Position numbers and translations under genes: made by a program
The notes under the pieces: model-generated
What the model saw: the letters and a program-made list of their open reading frames with translations, nothing else
Told to the model about the DNA's origin: nothing
The model's database searches: none
Shown here: positions 14,758 to 21,814 of the stretch, one piece after another
How the letters are laid out: each line of letters starts with the position of its first letter
How positions within the stretch are numbered: position 1 is the first letter of the stretch
Assembly: GCA_017617475.1 (NCBI GenBank)
Contig: JAFZWC010000038.1
Span: forward strand, 1 to 24,422
DNA: 24,422 nt
Direction: 5' to 3'
From: Bacteroidales bacterium
GTDB lineage: Bacteria > Bacteroidota > Bacteroidia > Bacteroidales > UBA932

Positions 14758-15555
14758 ATGTTACTGAGTCTTTTATACGTATTATTGTCGGGTATCGCCC
14801 TTCCCGTCGGCGGTATTCAGATGCAGTATCTGTGGCGCAACCAGCTCGGGGACGTTTATAGCCTGGGGCTGGGCAGCGCCGCCTGTCTGGGCGCAGCAGC
14901 CGCCACCATGAGCGGCTGGTGCTCCCTTACGGTGGGCAGCTTTGTGTGCACGCTCATCTGCACCATCATCTGCTTCTTCGTCACCCTCAAGGTAAACACC
15001 CAGCAGCTCATTACCTTCGGCATCCTCTTCGGCACCTTCATCGGCTCCCTGGGAACCATTGTGGTGACCAACGCCCCCACCGGTGACCACCTCAAGCAGT
15101 ATTACCTGTGGGGGGCCGCCAATTTCCGCCTGGAAGGGGTTACCACCGGAGACATTATCTTCTCCCTGGTGCTCTTTGCCGTCGGTTTCGGCGTGGCGCT
15201 GTGGCAGGCAGGACGGCTCACGCGCCATTTCAAGGAAGAGATTGAGATTCCCAATGCCCACAAGGCCTGGCTGCTGCTGGCCATCATGTGCCTGGTAACC
15301 AGCGCCGTGAGCATCTGCGGTCCCATCGGCTTCATCTCCCTGGGCGTTCCCAACCTGAGCCGTCTCATCTGCAAGAACAAGGATATCCGCAGCCACTACT
15401 GGATAAGCAGCGCCATGGGTGTGGGCCTGCTCCTGATTACTTATCTGGTGGTAGAGTTCGTGAGTTTTGGCATTTATCTGCCCATCAGCGCAACAATGGC
15501 CATCATTGCGTTGCCGCTGATGGCCATGATCTTCGTGAAATCGCCCGACAATTAA
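14758..15555 (+). CDS. Short FecCD/BtuC-type ABC transporter permease
   Basis: A 265-residue polytopic membrane protein of the FecCD family, whose members move B12 or siderophores across the inner membrane. The family motif near the start reads GGIQMQYLWRNQLGDVYSLG (consensus G..Q..LRNPLADP..LG), and ICGPIGFISLGVPNLSRLIC matches CGPIGFVGLIVPHLVR. The C-terminal LPISATMAIIALPLMAMIFV corresponds to LPVGIVTALIGAPFFLYLL. Compared with E. coli BtuC (326 residues), roughly the first 60 residues, including the first membrane helix and the RLPR motif, are missing. An upstream extension is impossible because the preceding in-frame codon is the btuB stop. No ATPase or binding-protein gene adjoins. Riboswitch control and context suggest BtuC, so the symbol is left open. 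Convergent with nadD, 8 bases apart. Confidence 0.85.
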   Translation: MLLSLLYVLLSGIALPVGGIQMQYLWRNQLGDVYSLGLGSAACLGAAAATMSGWCSLTVGSFVCTLICTIICFFVTLKVNTQQLITFGILFGTFIGSLGTIVVTNAPTGDHLKQYYLWGAANFRLEGVTTGDIIFSLVLFAVGFGVALWQAGRLTRHFKEEIEIPNAHKAWLLLAIMCLVTSAVSICGPIGFISLGVPNLSRLICKNKDIRSHYWISSAMGVGLLLITYLVVEFVSFGIYLPISATMAIIALPLMAMIFVKSPDN

Positions 15556-15563
15556 GCCTGGCG

Positions 15564-16121
15564 CTACATCAACCACCTGGACATGTCTTTGCCGGCAGCC
15601 AGGCCTTCGCGGATTTCGGTGGAGGAGATGGTAACCAGCGGGGCTTTTAAAAGTTCAATCTTATAGCCCGGATTCTCTTTGAGGAGCCGGGCTTTTGCAT
15701 AACCCCGGTGGTAACCCTTGCGGGGGAAAACGGCCACGCCGTATTCCAGCAGGATACGCTCATGATAGCGCCAGCCGGCGAAATTGGCCAGATTGTCGGC
15801 CCCTATGATTAAGGTGAACTCGTTTTCCGGTTCCCGTTCCCGCAGGGCATCCAGCGTGCGGATGGTATACTGCGGCGGGGTCATCTTGAGTTCGATGTCC
15901 TGTGCCTTCACCTTCAGGTCCGGATGGCGGGCGATGGCGGCCAGAGCGGCATCGAAGCGGTCCTGACCGGCAGGAAGGCTATGGCTCTGCTTGAAGGGAT
16001 TCTGCGGGGTTACCACCAGATAGACCAGGTCGAAACCCGCTTCCCGGGTAAGGAAACGGATAATGGCCTCATGCCCTTTGTGCAGGGGATTGAAGCTGCC
16101 GCTGTATACTGCTATCTTCAT
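15564..16121 (-). CDS. nadD: Nicotinate-nucleotide adenylyltransferase
   Basis: This enzyme adenylates nicotinate mononucleotide to deamido-NAD in NAD synthesis. I take ATG 16121, which gives MKIAVYSGSFNPLHKGHEAI with the nucleotidyl-transferase motifs GSFNPLHKGH at the N-terminus and ISSTEIREGL near the C-terminus (185 residues). A longer frame starts at a TTG twelve bases upstream but lies within the expected 5' leader. Other family features are VTPQNPFKQ and LIIGADNLANFAGWR. A -7 promoter motif sits at 16135-16142, so the leader would be only about seven bases long. It is divergent from gmk; in many Bacteroidota the two genes are next to each other in one direction. Confidence 0.95.
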   Translation of the reverse strand: MKIAVYSGSFNPLHKGHEAIIRFLTREAGFDLVYLVVTPQNPFKQSHSLPAGQDRFDAALAAIARHPDLKVKAQDIELKMTPPQYTIRTLDALREREPENEFTLIIGADNLANFAGWRYHERILLEYGVAVFPRKGYHRGYAKARLLKENPGYKIELLKAPLVTISSTEIREGLAAGKDMSRWLM

Positions 16122-16134
16122 AATGACAGGCAAG

Positions 16135-16142
16135 CAAAGTTA
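16135..16142 (-). promoter_or_regulatory. -7 promoter element of nadD
   Basis: On the minus strand the bases read TAACTTTG, a match to TAnnTTTG, 13 bases from the nadD ATG. Only 13 bases separate it from the gmk motif on the other strand, so the two promoters overlap. Confidence 0.65.
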
Positions 16143-16155
16143 CAATTATTTTTCG

Positions 16156-16163
16156 TATCTTTG
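16156..16163 (+). promoter_or_regulatory. -7 promoter element of gmk and the protease gene
   Basis: TATCTTTG matches TAnnTTTG and lies 23 bases before the gmk ATG. The -33 region on this strand would run into the nadD promoter. Confidence 0.68.
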
Positions 16164-16186
16164 TTCAATACCATTTCAATTACAGT

Positions 16187-16753
16187 ATGCCTGGTAAAGT
16201 CCTCATCTTTTCGGCCCCTTCCGGAAGCGGAAAGAGCACCATCGTCAACCATCTCCTGGGTCTCCATCCGGAGATTGAATTCTCCGTTTCGGCCACTTCG
16301 CGCCCCCCGCGCGGAACGGAACAGGATGGCGTAGAGTACCTCTTTTATTCGGCCGATGTCTTCCGCGCCCTGGTGAAGGAGGGCAAGTTCGTGGAGTATG
16401 AGGAGGTTTATCAGGACCGCTTCTACGGCACCCTCAAGAGTGAGGTGAACCACATCTGGGCCAAGGGCCACGTGATTATCTTTGACGTGGATGTGAAGGG
16501 AGGCGTATCCCTTAAGAAGTACTTCGGAGATGCCGCCCTTTCGGTCTTTATCCAGGCACCGTCCGTGGAAGAGCTCCGCAAGCGGCTCATTGCCAGAAAG
16601 ACAGACACCCCCGAGGCCATTGAGGAAAGGGTGGCCAAGGCGGCCGAAGAAATGACCTACGCCCCCAAGTTTGACAAAGTGCTGGTAAACGACGACTTGG
16701 AAACAGCCTACCGTGAGGCGGAAGAGCTGGTAAATAACTTCTTAAACAACTGA
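16187..16753 (+). CDS. gmk: Guanylate kinase
   Basis: Gmk phosphorylates GMP to GDP using ATP in the cytoplasm. The 188-residue protein opens MPGKVLIFSAPSGSGKST, with the P-loop APSGSGKST at 10-18. The GMP-binding segment follows (SVSATSRPPRGTEQDGVEYL and FVEYEEVYQDRFYGT), then HVIIFDVDVKGGVSLKK, the Walker B-like strand, and a lid with RKTDTPEAIEERV. The length is typical. The next gene starts two bases after its TGA, so the two share a transcript. Confidence 0.97.
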   Translation: MPGKVLIFSAPSGSGKSTIVNHLLGLHPEIEFSVSATSRPPRGTEQDGVEYLFYSADVFRALVKEGKFVEYEEVYQDRFYGTLKSEVNHIWAKGHVIIFDVDVKGGVSLKKYFGDAALSVFIQAPSVEELRKRLIARKTDTPEAIEERVAKAAEEMTYAPKFDKVLVNDDLETAYREAEELVNNFLNN

Positions 16754-16755
16754 TA

Positions 16756-19617
16756 ATGAAACGAATTTTAGTTACCTTAACCCTCCTTACCGCCGTGGTA
16801 GGGAGTGCTTTAGCCGCGCCCGCCCAGGAAGCCCGCCTGCTGCGCTTCCCCGCCACCAACGGCACCGACGTGGTGTTCTCCTATGCCGGAGACCTCTGGA
16901 CCGTCCCCATCAAGGGCGGCGAGGCCCGCAGACTCACCTCCCATGTGGGCTACGAGATGTTCGGCCGGTATTCTCCCGACGGGAAGACCATCGCCTTCAC
17001 CGCCGAGTATGACGGCAACCGCGAGGTATACAGCATCCCCGCCCAGGGTGGCGAACCCGTCCGCCTCACCTACACCTCCACCAACAGCCGTGACGACCTG
17101 GGAGACCGCATGGGTCCCAACAACATGGTCATGACCTGGAGCCCGGACGGCAAGAAGATTGTCTTCCGCAACCGCATAGGCGACGGCTTCGAAGGCCTGC
17201 TCTGGACCATCTCTCCCGACGGCGGCATGCCCGCGCAGATTCCCCTTCCCGAAGGCGGCTGGTGCAGCTATTCCCCGGACGGCAGCAAACTGGCCTACAA
17301 CCGCGTCATGCGCGAATTCCGCACCTGGAAATATTACCGGGGCGGCATGGCCGACGATATCTGGATCTACGACCCTCAGGCCCAGACAGTAACCAACGTC
17401 ACCAACAACGACGCCCAGGACATTTTCCCCATGTGGGTGGGAGAGGAAATCTTCTTCGCCAGCGACCGCGACATGGTCATGAACCTGTTCGTGTACAATA
17501 CCCGCACGGGCCAGACCCAGAAGGTGACCAACTTCACCGAATACGACGTCAAGTTCCCCTCTACCGACGGCAAGACCATCGTGTTTGAGAACGGCGGCTG
17601 GCTGTACAAGCTGGATCCGGCCACCCGTGCCTGCGCTAAGATTCCCGTCACGCTGTCCACTGACGCCGTTTTCGGCCGGGCCGAACGCCGCTCGCTGGAG
17701 GCCCGTAGCATCACCGCCCAAAGCGCCGCTCCCGACGGTTCCCGCATGGTGGTCACCGCCCGCGGCGAAGTCTTCGACGTGCCCGTGGGAAAGGGTGTCA
17801 CCCGCAACCTCACCCGCTCGTCCAACTCCAATGACCGCGGCGCCGTATGGAGCCCGGACGGCAAATGGATTGCCTGGATTGGGGACGCCACCGGTGAGAC
17901 CGAGGTATACCTTTATGATGTAAAGGCCAACACCACTTCCCAGCTCACCAAGGACAATGACACTTATATCCGCAGCCTGGGCTGGGCCCTGGACAGCAAG
18001 CATATTTACTACACCGACCGCAAGAACCGCTTCGTGGAAGTAGATCTTTCCGGCAGCAAGCGCACCGTGATGCAGTGCCCCGAGGCAGAATTCCGCTTCG
18101 TGGACATCTCCCCGGACAGCAAATGGATCACCTATACCCGTCCCGCCGCTAACGAGATGGATATCGTTTACCTCCGCAATCTGGAAAGCGGTAAGGAGTA
18201 CCCGGTCACCGAACGCTGGTACAACAGTGGCAGCCCCACTTTCAGTGCCGACGGCAAGTACCTGATTTTCACCAGCGACCGCGACCTGAATCCCCAGTAC
18301 AGCCGCATCGAGTGGAACTACAGCTTCCAGGACATGAGCGGCGTCTACATGGCCCTGCTGGCCAAAGATACGCCTTCCCCGCTCATCGCCACCGACCCCA
18401 CGGTGTCCATGGACAAGCCCGCCGCTCCGGAAAAGCCGGAGGCCAAGCCCGGCAAGAAGGCAGATGCTTCCAAGAAGGCCGATGCCCCCAAGAAGCCCGA
18501 GGCACCCAAGAGCACCAAGATTGATCCCGACGGCATTCAGGACCGCATTGTGAAACTGCCCGTCAAGGGCCGCAGCTTCTACAGCGACGAAGGCAAGCTC
18601 TGGTATCTGGGCCGCGGCGGCACCCGCGTCTACGACTTCAAGACCGGCGAGGACAGCGAATGCTCCGACGCCTCCATGTGGCCCATCCGCGGCACCAAGA
18701 AAGCCGTTTTCCGCAAGGGTGGCAACGTGTTCGTAGCCAATATCGGCCCCAAGGTCATGCTCAAGGACAAAGTCGATCTAAGCAACCTGGTTACCAACAT
18801 CGACTTCTCCCAGGAGTGGGCCCAGCTGTACGACGAGGTATGGCGCGCCTTCCGCGACGGTTACTACCTGGAGAACATGCACGGCCGTGACTGGAAAGCC
18901 GTCAAGGCCAAATACGACGTGCTCATCCCCTATGCCCAGACCCGCCTGGACGTGAACTACATCATCGGTGAAATGATAAGCGAGGTGGCTTCCGGTCACT
19001 GCTACGTAACCCCCGGCGAGTATCCCAAGCCCAAACGCGTCCCCATGGGCCTGCTGGGTGCCGAATTCTCCAAGGTGGCCGACGGCTTCCGCATCGACAA
19101 GATCCTGGAAGGCGCCACCTACAGGCCCGAACTCCGTTCCCCGCTCACCGAACCTGGCCTGGGCGTGAAGGAAGGTGACGTAATCACGGCCATCGACGGC
19201 GTTTCCCTGAAGGATGTGGACAATATCTACAAGCTCCTCATCGGCAAGGCCGACGTGCTCACCGAGCTTACCATTAACGGCAAAAAGGTGGTGGTAAAGC
19301 CCATTGACGACGAGTATCCGCTGTACCACTACGCCTGGGTGATGAAGAACATCCGCACCGTAGAAAAGCTCTCCGGCGGCCGCGTGGGCTATATATACAT
19401 TCCCGACATGAGCCAGGAAGGTCTGAGCGAATGGGCCCGTTACTACTACCCGCAGCTGGACAAGGAAGCCCTCATCGTGGACGACCGCGCCAACGGCGGC
19501 GGAAACATCTCGCCCATGATCATCGAGCGTCTGCAGCGCAAGGCTTACCGCCTCACTATGTACCGCGGTTCCACCATGACCGGCACCATTCCGGAAGGCA
19601 CACACACCGGCCCCTAG
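16756..19617 (+). CDS. Tricorn-type S41 peptidase, N-terminal 953 codons (interrupted by in-frame TAG)
   Basis: This encodes a secreted (MKRILVTLTLLTAVVGSALA signal peptide) homologue of tricorn protease. The N-terminal half holds beta-propeller repeats with the PD40/WD40-like pattern (YSPDGKTIAF, WSPDGKKIVF, YSPDGSKLAY, WSPDGKWIAW). A Lys/Ala/Pro-rich linker follows (about residues 556-592), then the core C1 region (DEVWRAFRDGYYLENMHGRD) with the catalytic His748 (ASGHCYVTPG). A PDZ domain (GLGVKEGDVITAIDGVSLKD) and the start of the C2 catalytic region (LIVDDRANGGGNISPMIIE) come next. Codon 954 is TAG at 19615-19617, ten codons before the nucleophile Ser. The product as read would lack the catalytic serine. 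Reading through restores a normal 1083-residue protein, so this is a recent nonsense mutation, a base error or read-through. Family members act on peptides in the periplasm. Confidence 0.9.
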   Translation: MKRILVTLTLLTAVVGSALAAPAQEARLLRFPATNGTDVVFSYAGDLWTVPIKGGEARRLTSHVGYEMFGRYSPDGKTIAFTAEYDGNREVYSIPAQGGEPVRLTYTSTNSRDDLGDRMGPNNMVMTWSPDGKKIVFRNRIGDGFEGLLWTISPDGGMPAQIPLPEGGWCSYSPDGSKLAYNRVMREFRTWKYYRGGMADDIWIYDPQAQTVTNVTNNDAQDIFPMWVGEEIFFASDRDMVMNLFVYNTRTGQTQKVTNFTEYDVKFPSTDGKTIVFENGGWLYKLDPATRACAKIPVTLSTDAVFGRAERRSLEARSITAQSAAPDGSRMVVTARGEVFDVPVGKGVTRNLTRSSNSNDRGAVWSPDGKWIAWIGDATGETEVYLYDVKANTTSQLTKDNDTYIRSLGWALDSKHIYYTDRKNRFVEVDLSGSKRTVMQCPEAEFRFVDISPDSKWITYTRPAANEMDIVYLRNLESGKEYPVTERWYNSGSPTFSADGKYLIFTSDRDLNPQYSRIEWNYSFQDMSGVYMALLAKDTPSPLIATDPTVSMDKPAAPEKPEAKPGKKADASKKADAPKKPEAPKSTKIDPDGIQDRIVKLPVKGRSFYSDEGKLWYLGRGGTRVYDFKTGEDSECSDASMWPIRGTKKAVFRKGGNVFVANIGPKVMLKDKVDLSNLVTNIDFSQEWAQLYDEVWRAFRDGYYLENMHGRDWKAVKAKYDVLIPYAQTRLDVNYIIGEMISEVASGHCYVTPGEYPKPKRVPMGLLGAEFSKVADGFRIDKILEGATYRPELRSPLTEPGLGVKEGDVITAIDGVSLKDVDNIYKLLIGKADVLTELTINGKKVVVKPIDDEYPLYHYAWVMKNIRTVEKLSGGRVGYIYIPDMSQEGLSEWARYYYPQLDKEALIVDDRANGGGNISPMIIERLQRKAYRLTMYRGSTMTGTIPEGTHTGP

Positions 19618-20007
19618 GTACTCCTCATCAACAAGTATTCGGCCTCCGACGGTGACCTCTTCCCCTGGAGCTTCAAGGCCAATAACCTGGGTACCGTCAT
19701 CGGAACCCGCACCTGGGGCGGCATCGTGGGTATCAGCGGTTCCCTGCCCTATGTGGACGGCACCGACGTCCGCGTTCCTTTCTTCACCAACTACGACGCC
19801 GCCACCGGCCAGTGGATTGTGGAGAACCACGGCGTAGACCCCGACATTTTGCTGGACAACGACCCGCTGAAGGAATTCGCCGGCATTGACGAGCAGCTGG
19901 AAAAGGCCGTGGAAGTGGCCCTGGAGCAGCTCAAGGACCGCAAGCCCCTGCCGGGTGTTCCCGCGCCCCGAACCTTCAAGGACTTAGGATTACCTGAAGT
20001 CTGGTAA
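19618..20007 (+). pseudogene. C-terminal catalytic remainder of the tricorn-type protease, after the TAG
   Basis: This stretch continues the upstream frame without any shift: VLLINKYSASDGDLFPWSFK carries the nucleophile Ser (codon 19645-19647, residue 964 of the full frame; tricorn Ser965). TVIGTRTWGGIVGISGS and VENHGVDPDILLDNDP follow, both standard for the tricorn C2 domain, and the frame ends in TAA. An independent start at ATG 19726 would produce only 93 residues without the serine, which I consider unlikely to be a real gene. The typical residue at the TAG position is Lys, so one AAG to TAG change suffices. Confidence 0.82.
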
Positions 20008-20013
20008 TTTAAT

Positions 20014-20118
20014 AAGGAAGTCTCTATTCCCGAACCGTCGCTTCGCGACCCCTCCCTAAAGGGCCCCTCCCTCTTATGAAGCCGAGGGTGGCACAGGTTC
20101 TGGAACAGAGACTTCCTT
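20014..20118 (+). repeat. Long palindromic element, likely terminator of the protease gene
   Basis: Arms 20014-20036 and 20096-20118 (23 bases each, starting AAGGAAGTCTCT) are complementary at 21 of 23 positions. The 59-base interior contains a perfect hairpin GTCGC-TTC-GCGAC (20037-20049), CCCTAAAGGG, and a CCTCCCTC / GAGGGTGG pair. T's follow the right arm. It fills the gap between the protease stop and the fba promoter. The arms resemble those of the hisH unit (GAAGTC near TCTGT), suggesting a related family. Confidence 0.75.
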
Positions 20119-20135
20119 TTGTTAATTATTTTCGC

Positions 20136-20143
20136 TATCTTTG
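20136..20143 (+). promoter_or_regulatory. -7 promoter element of the aldolase gene
   Basis: TATCTTTG matches TAnnTTTG, 36 bases before the fba ATG. The A/T-rich leader (TTCTATTTTTTATTATAACT before ATG) is typical of highly expressed Bacteroidota genes. The TTTG at 20118-20121 is only 14 bases upstream, closer than usual for -33. Confidence 0.68.
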
Positions 20144-20179
20144 TGGACTGGAAAAATAATTCTATTTTTTATTATAACT

Positions 20180-21181
20180 ATGGTATCTTACAAAGAATTA
20201 GGTCTTGTGAACACCCGTGAGATGTTCAAGAAGGCCGTCGCCGGCGGTTACGCCATCCCCGCTTTCAATTTCAACAACATGGAGCAGCTTCAGGCCATCA
20301 TCCAGGCCAGCGCAGAGACCAAGAGTCCTGTGATCCTCCAGGTTTCCAAGGGTGCCCGTAACTATGCCAACCAGACCCTTCTCCGCTACATGGCCGAAGG
20401 TGCTGTCGAGTATGCCAAGGAACTGGGTTGGGAGAATCCCCAGATTGTCCTCCACCTGGACCACGGCGACAGCTTCGAGCTGTGCAAGAGCTGCGTGGAC
20501 ATGGGCTTCAGCTCCGTGATGATCGACGCTTCCTCCCTCCCTTACGAGGAGAACATCGCCCTCACCAAGAAGGTGGTTGACTATGCTCACCAGTACGACG
20601 TGACCGTCGAGGCCGAACTCGGTGTTCTGGCCGGTGTGGAAGATGAGGTTGCCGCCGAGGAATCCCACTACACCCGTCCGGAAGAGGTGATTGACTTCGC
20701 CACCCGTACCGGTTGCGACTCCCTCGCCATTTCCATCGGCACCAGCCACGGCGCTTACAAGTTCAAGCCCGAGCAGTGCACCCGCGACCCCAAGACCGGC
20801 CGTCTGGTTCCCCCGCCGCTCGCCTTCGACGTGCTCCACGAGATTGAGAAGAAGCTCCCCGGCTTCCCCATCGTTCTCCACGGCTCCAGCTCCGTTCCTC
20901 AGGAGTATGTAGACATCATCAACGCCAACGGTGGAAAACTCCCGGATGCTGTAGGTATTCCCGAGGAGCAGCTCCGCGAGGCCTCCAAGAGCGCTGTGTG
21001 CAAGATCAACATCGACTCCGACAGCCGTCTGGCCATGACCGCCGCCGTGCGCAAGGTCTTCAACGAGAAGCCCGGCGAGTTCGACCCCCGCAAGTACCTG
21101 GGTCCCGCCCGTGACGAGATGAAGAAGCTCTACATGCACAAGATCGTGAACGTTCTTGGTTCTAACGGAAAGGCCGAATAA
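20180..21181 (+). CDS. fba: Class II fructose-1,6-bisphosphate aldolase
   Basis: This zinc enzyme cleaves fructose-1,6-bisphosphate into DHAP and glyceraldehyde-3-phosphate in glycolysis. From ATG 20180 it is 333 residues (MVSYKELGLVNTREMFKKAV). An upstream in-frame TTG at 20141 lies within the promoter and was not used. The zinc ligands His95 (HLDHGDS), His190 (GTSHGAYKF) and His234 (LHGSSSVP) are visible, with catalytic Asp94. The C-terminal LYMHKIVNVLGSNGKAE fits the Bacteroidota type of the family. It has its own promoter and a strong terminator after it, so it is a single-gene unit. Codons are biased toward C-ending ones, consistent with high expression. Confidence 0.96.
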   Translation: MVSYKELGLVNTREMFKKAVAGGYAIPAFNFNNMEQLQAIIQASAETKSPVILQVSKGARNYANQTLLRYMAEGAVEYAKELGWENPQIVLHLDHGDSFELCKSCVDMGFSSVMIDASSLPYEENIALTKKVVDYAHQYDVTVEAELGVLAGVEDEVAAEESHYTRPEEVIDFATRTGCDSLAISIGTSHGAYKFKPEQCTRDPKTGRLVPPPLAFDVLHEIEKKLPGFPIVLHGSSSVPQEYVDIINANGGKLPDAVGIPEEQLREASKSAVCKINIDSDSRLAMTAAVRKVFNEKPGEFDPRKYLGPARDEMKKLYMHKIVNVLGSNGKAE

Positions 21182-21198
21182 GCCTCAAAGCCAATGAA

Positions 21199-21234
21199 TT
21201 AAAAAGCCGGCTCTTTTGCGAGTCGGTTTTTTTT
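21199..21234 (+). terminator. Rho-independent terminator of the aldolase gene
   Basis: AAAAAGCCGGCTC (21201-21213) pairs with GAGTCGGTTTTT, with two G-T pairs and a short loop around 21214-21219, followed by a run of eight T ending at 21234. It lies 20 bases after the fba stop. Confidence 0.9.
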
Positions 21235-21236
21235 GT

Positions 21237-21244
21237 TATCTTCG
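21237..21244 (+). promoter_or_regulatory. Near-consensus -7 element of the acetyltransferase gene
   Basis: TATCTTCG differs from TAnnTTTG at one position. Its last base is 7 before the ATG at 21251, so the transcript would start at the start codon. The overlap with the fba terminator leaves no room for a -33 element other than the T-run. Confidence 0.5.
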
Positions 21245-21250
21245 CAGACA

Positions 21251-21787
21251 ATGGACCAACCCGTCATCAAAACACGCAGGCTAATGCTGCGGCCCTGGCA
21301 GGAATCCGACGCCCAGATACTGTTCAAGTACGCGTCGGACCCTGACGTGGGCCCGCGTGCCGGTTGGGAGCCCCACAAGTCGTTGGAAGAGAGCGAAAAG
21401 ATTATCCGGGAAGTTTTCTCCAACGACCACACCTGGGCCGTGGTGCGCCGCAGAAGCGGCGAGGTCGTGGGCTGCATGGGTTATTACGACCACTGGAGCA
21501 GCAACATCAAAATTGGAGAGGCCGATGTGGAAATCGGCTACTGGATAGCCAAGCCCTATTGGAACAAGGGATACTGCACCGAAGCTCTCCGGGCCATGAT
21601 CCATTACTGTTTCAACACCCTGGGAGCGCCCACCCTCTGGAGCGATTTCTTCGTGGACAATCCGGCATCGGGCCGCGTAATGGAGAAATGCGGCTTCCGG
21701 GACACCGGCCAGCTGAATCTCTGCAGCCACCTCTACCACGGTGACGAAAGACCAGTCAAGGTGATGCGATTGGATTATGCATTATAA
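21251..21787 (+). CDS. GNAT-family N-acetyltransferase (RimJ/RimL-like)
   Basis: A 178-residue acetyltransferase of the RimJ/RimL type, using acetyl-CoA to acetylate an N-terminus or a small amine; the substrate cannot be told. It begins MDQPVIKTRRLMLRPWQESD, the standard opening of this group (TxRLxLRPW). The core strand ADVEIGYWIAKPYWNKGYCT and the pyrophosphate-binding helix (EALRAMIHYCF) lead to NPASGRVMEKCGFRDTG, the conserved C-terminal motif (N..S..V.EK.GF). The start ATG 21251 is preferred over a TTG 18 bases upstream that lies in the terminator T-run. It stands alone between two terminators. Confidence 0.9.
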   Translation: MDQPVIKTRRLMLRPWQESDAQILFKYASDPDVGPRAGWEPHKSLEESEKIIREVFSNDHTWAVVRRRSGEVVGCMGYYDHWSSNIKIGEADVEIGYWIAKPYWNKGYCTEALRAMIHYCFNTLGAPTLWSDFFVDNPASGRVMEKCGFRDTGQLNLCSHLYHGDERPVKVMRLDYAL

Positions 21788-21788
21788 A

Positions 21789-21810
21789 AAAGCCCGGTTG
21801 CCCGGGCTTT
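21789..21810. terminator. Bidirectional terminator between the acetyltransferase and trpS
   Basis: AAAGCCCGG (21789-21797) pairs with CCGGGCTTT (21802-21810), 9 perfect pairs and a 4-base loop, with A's before and T's after. It lies 1 base past the acetyltransferase stop and 4 bases from the trpS stop, serving two convergent genes. Confidence 0.92.
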
Positions 21811-21814
21811 CGTT

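Noticed and set aside
16810..18003. 397-codon minus-strand frame opposite the protease gene
   Set aside because: Complement of a strongly coding region; no domain, promoter or start signal.
19615..19617. TAG recoded as a sense codon in this genome
   Set aside because: TAG ends hisL, hisIE, btuB and nadD at the correct family lengths, so it is a normal stop codon; a local mutation or error is more likely.
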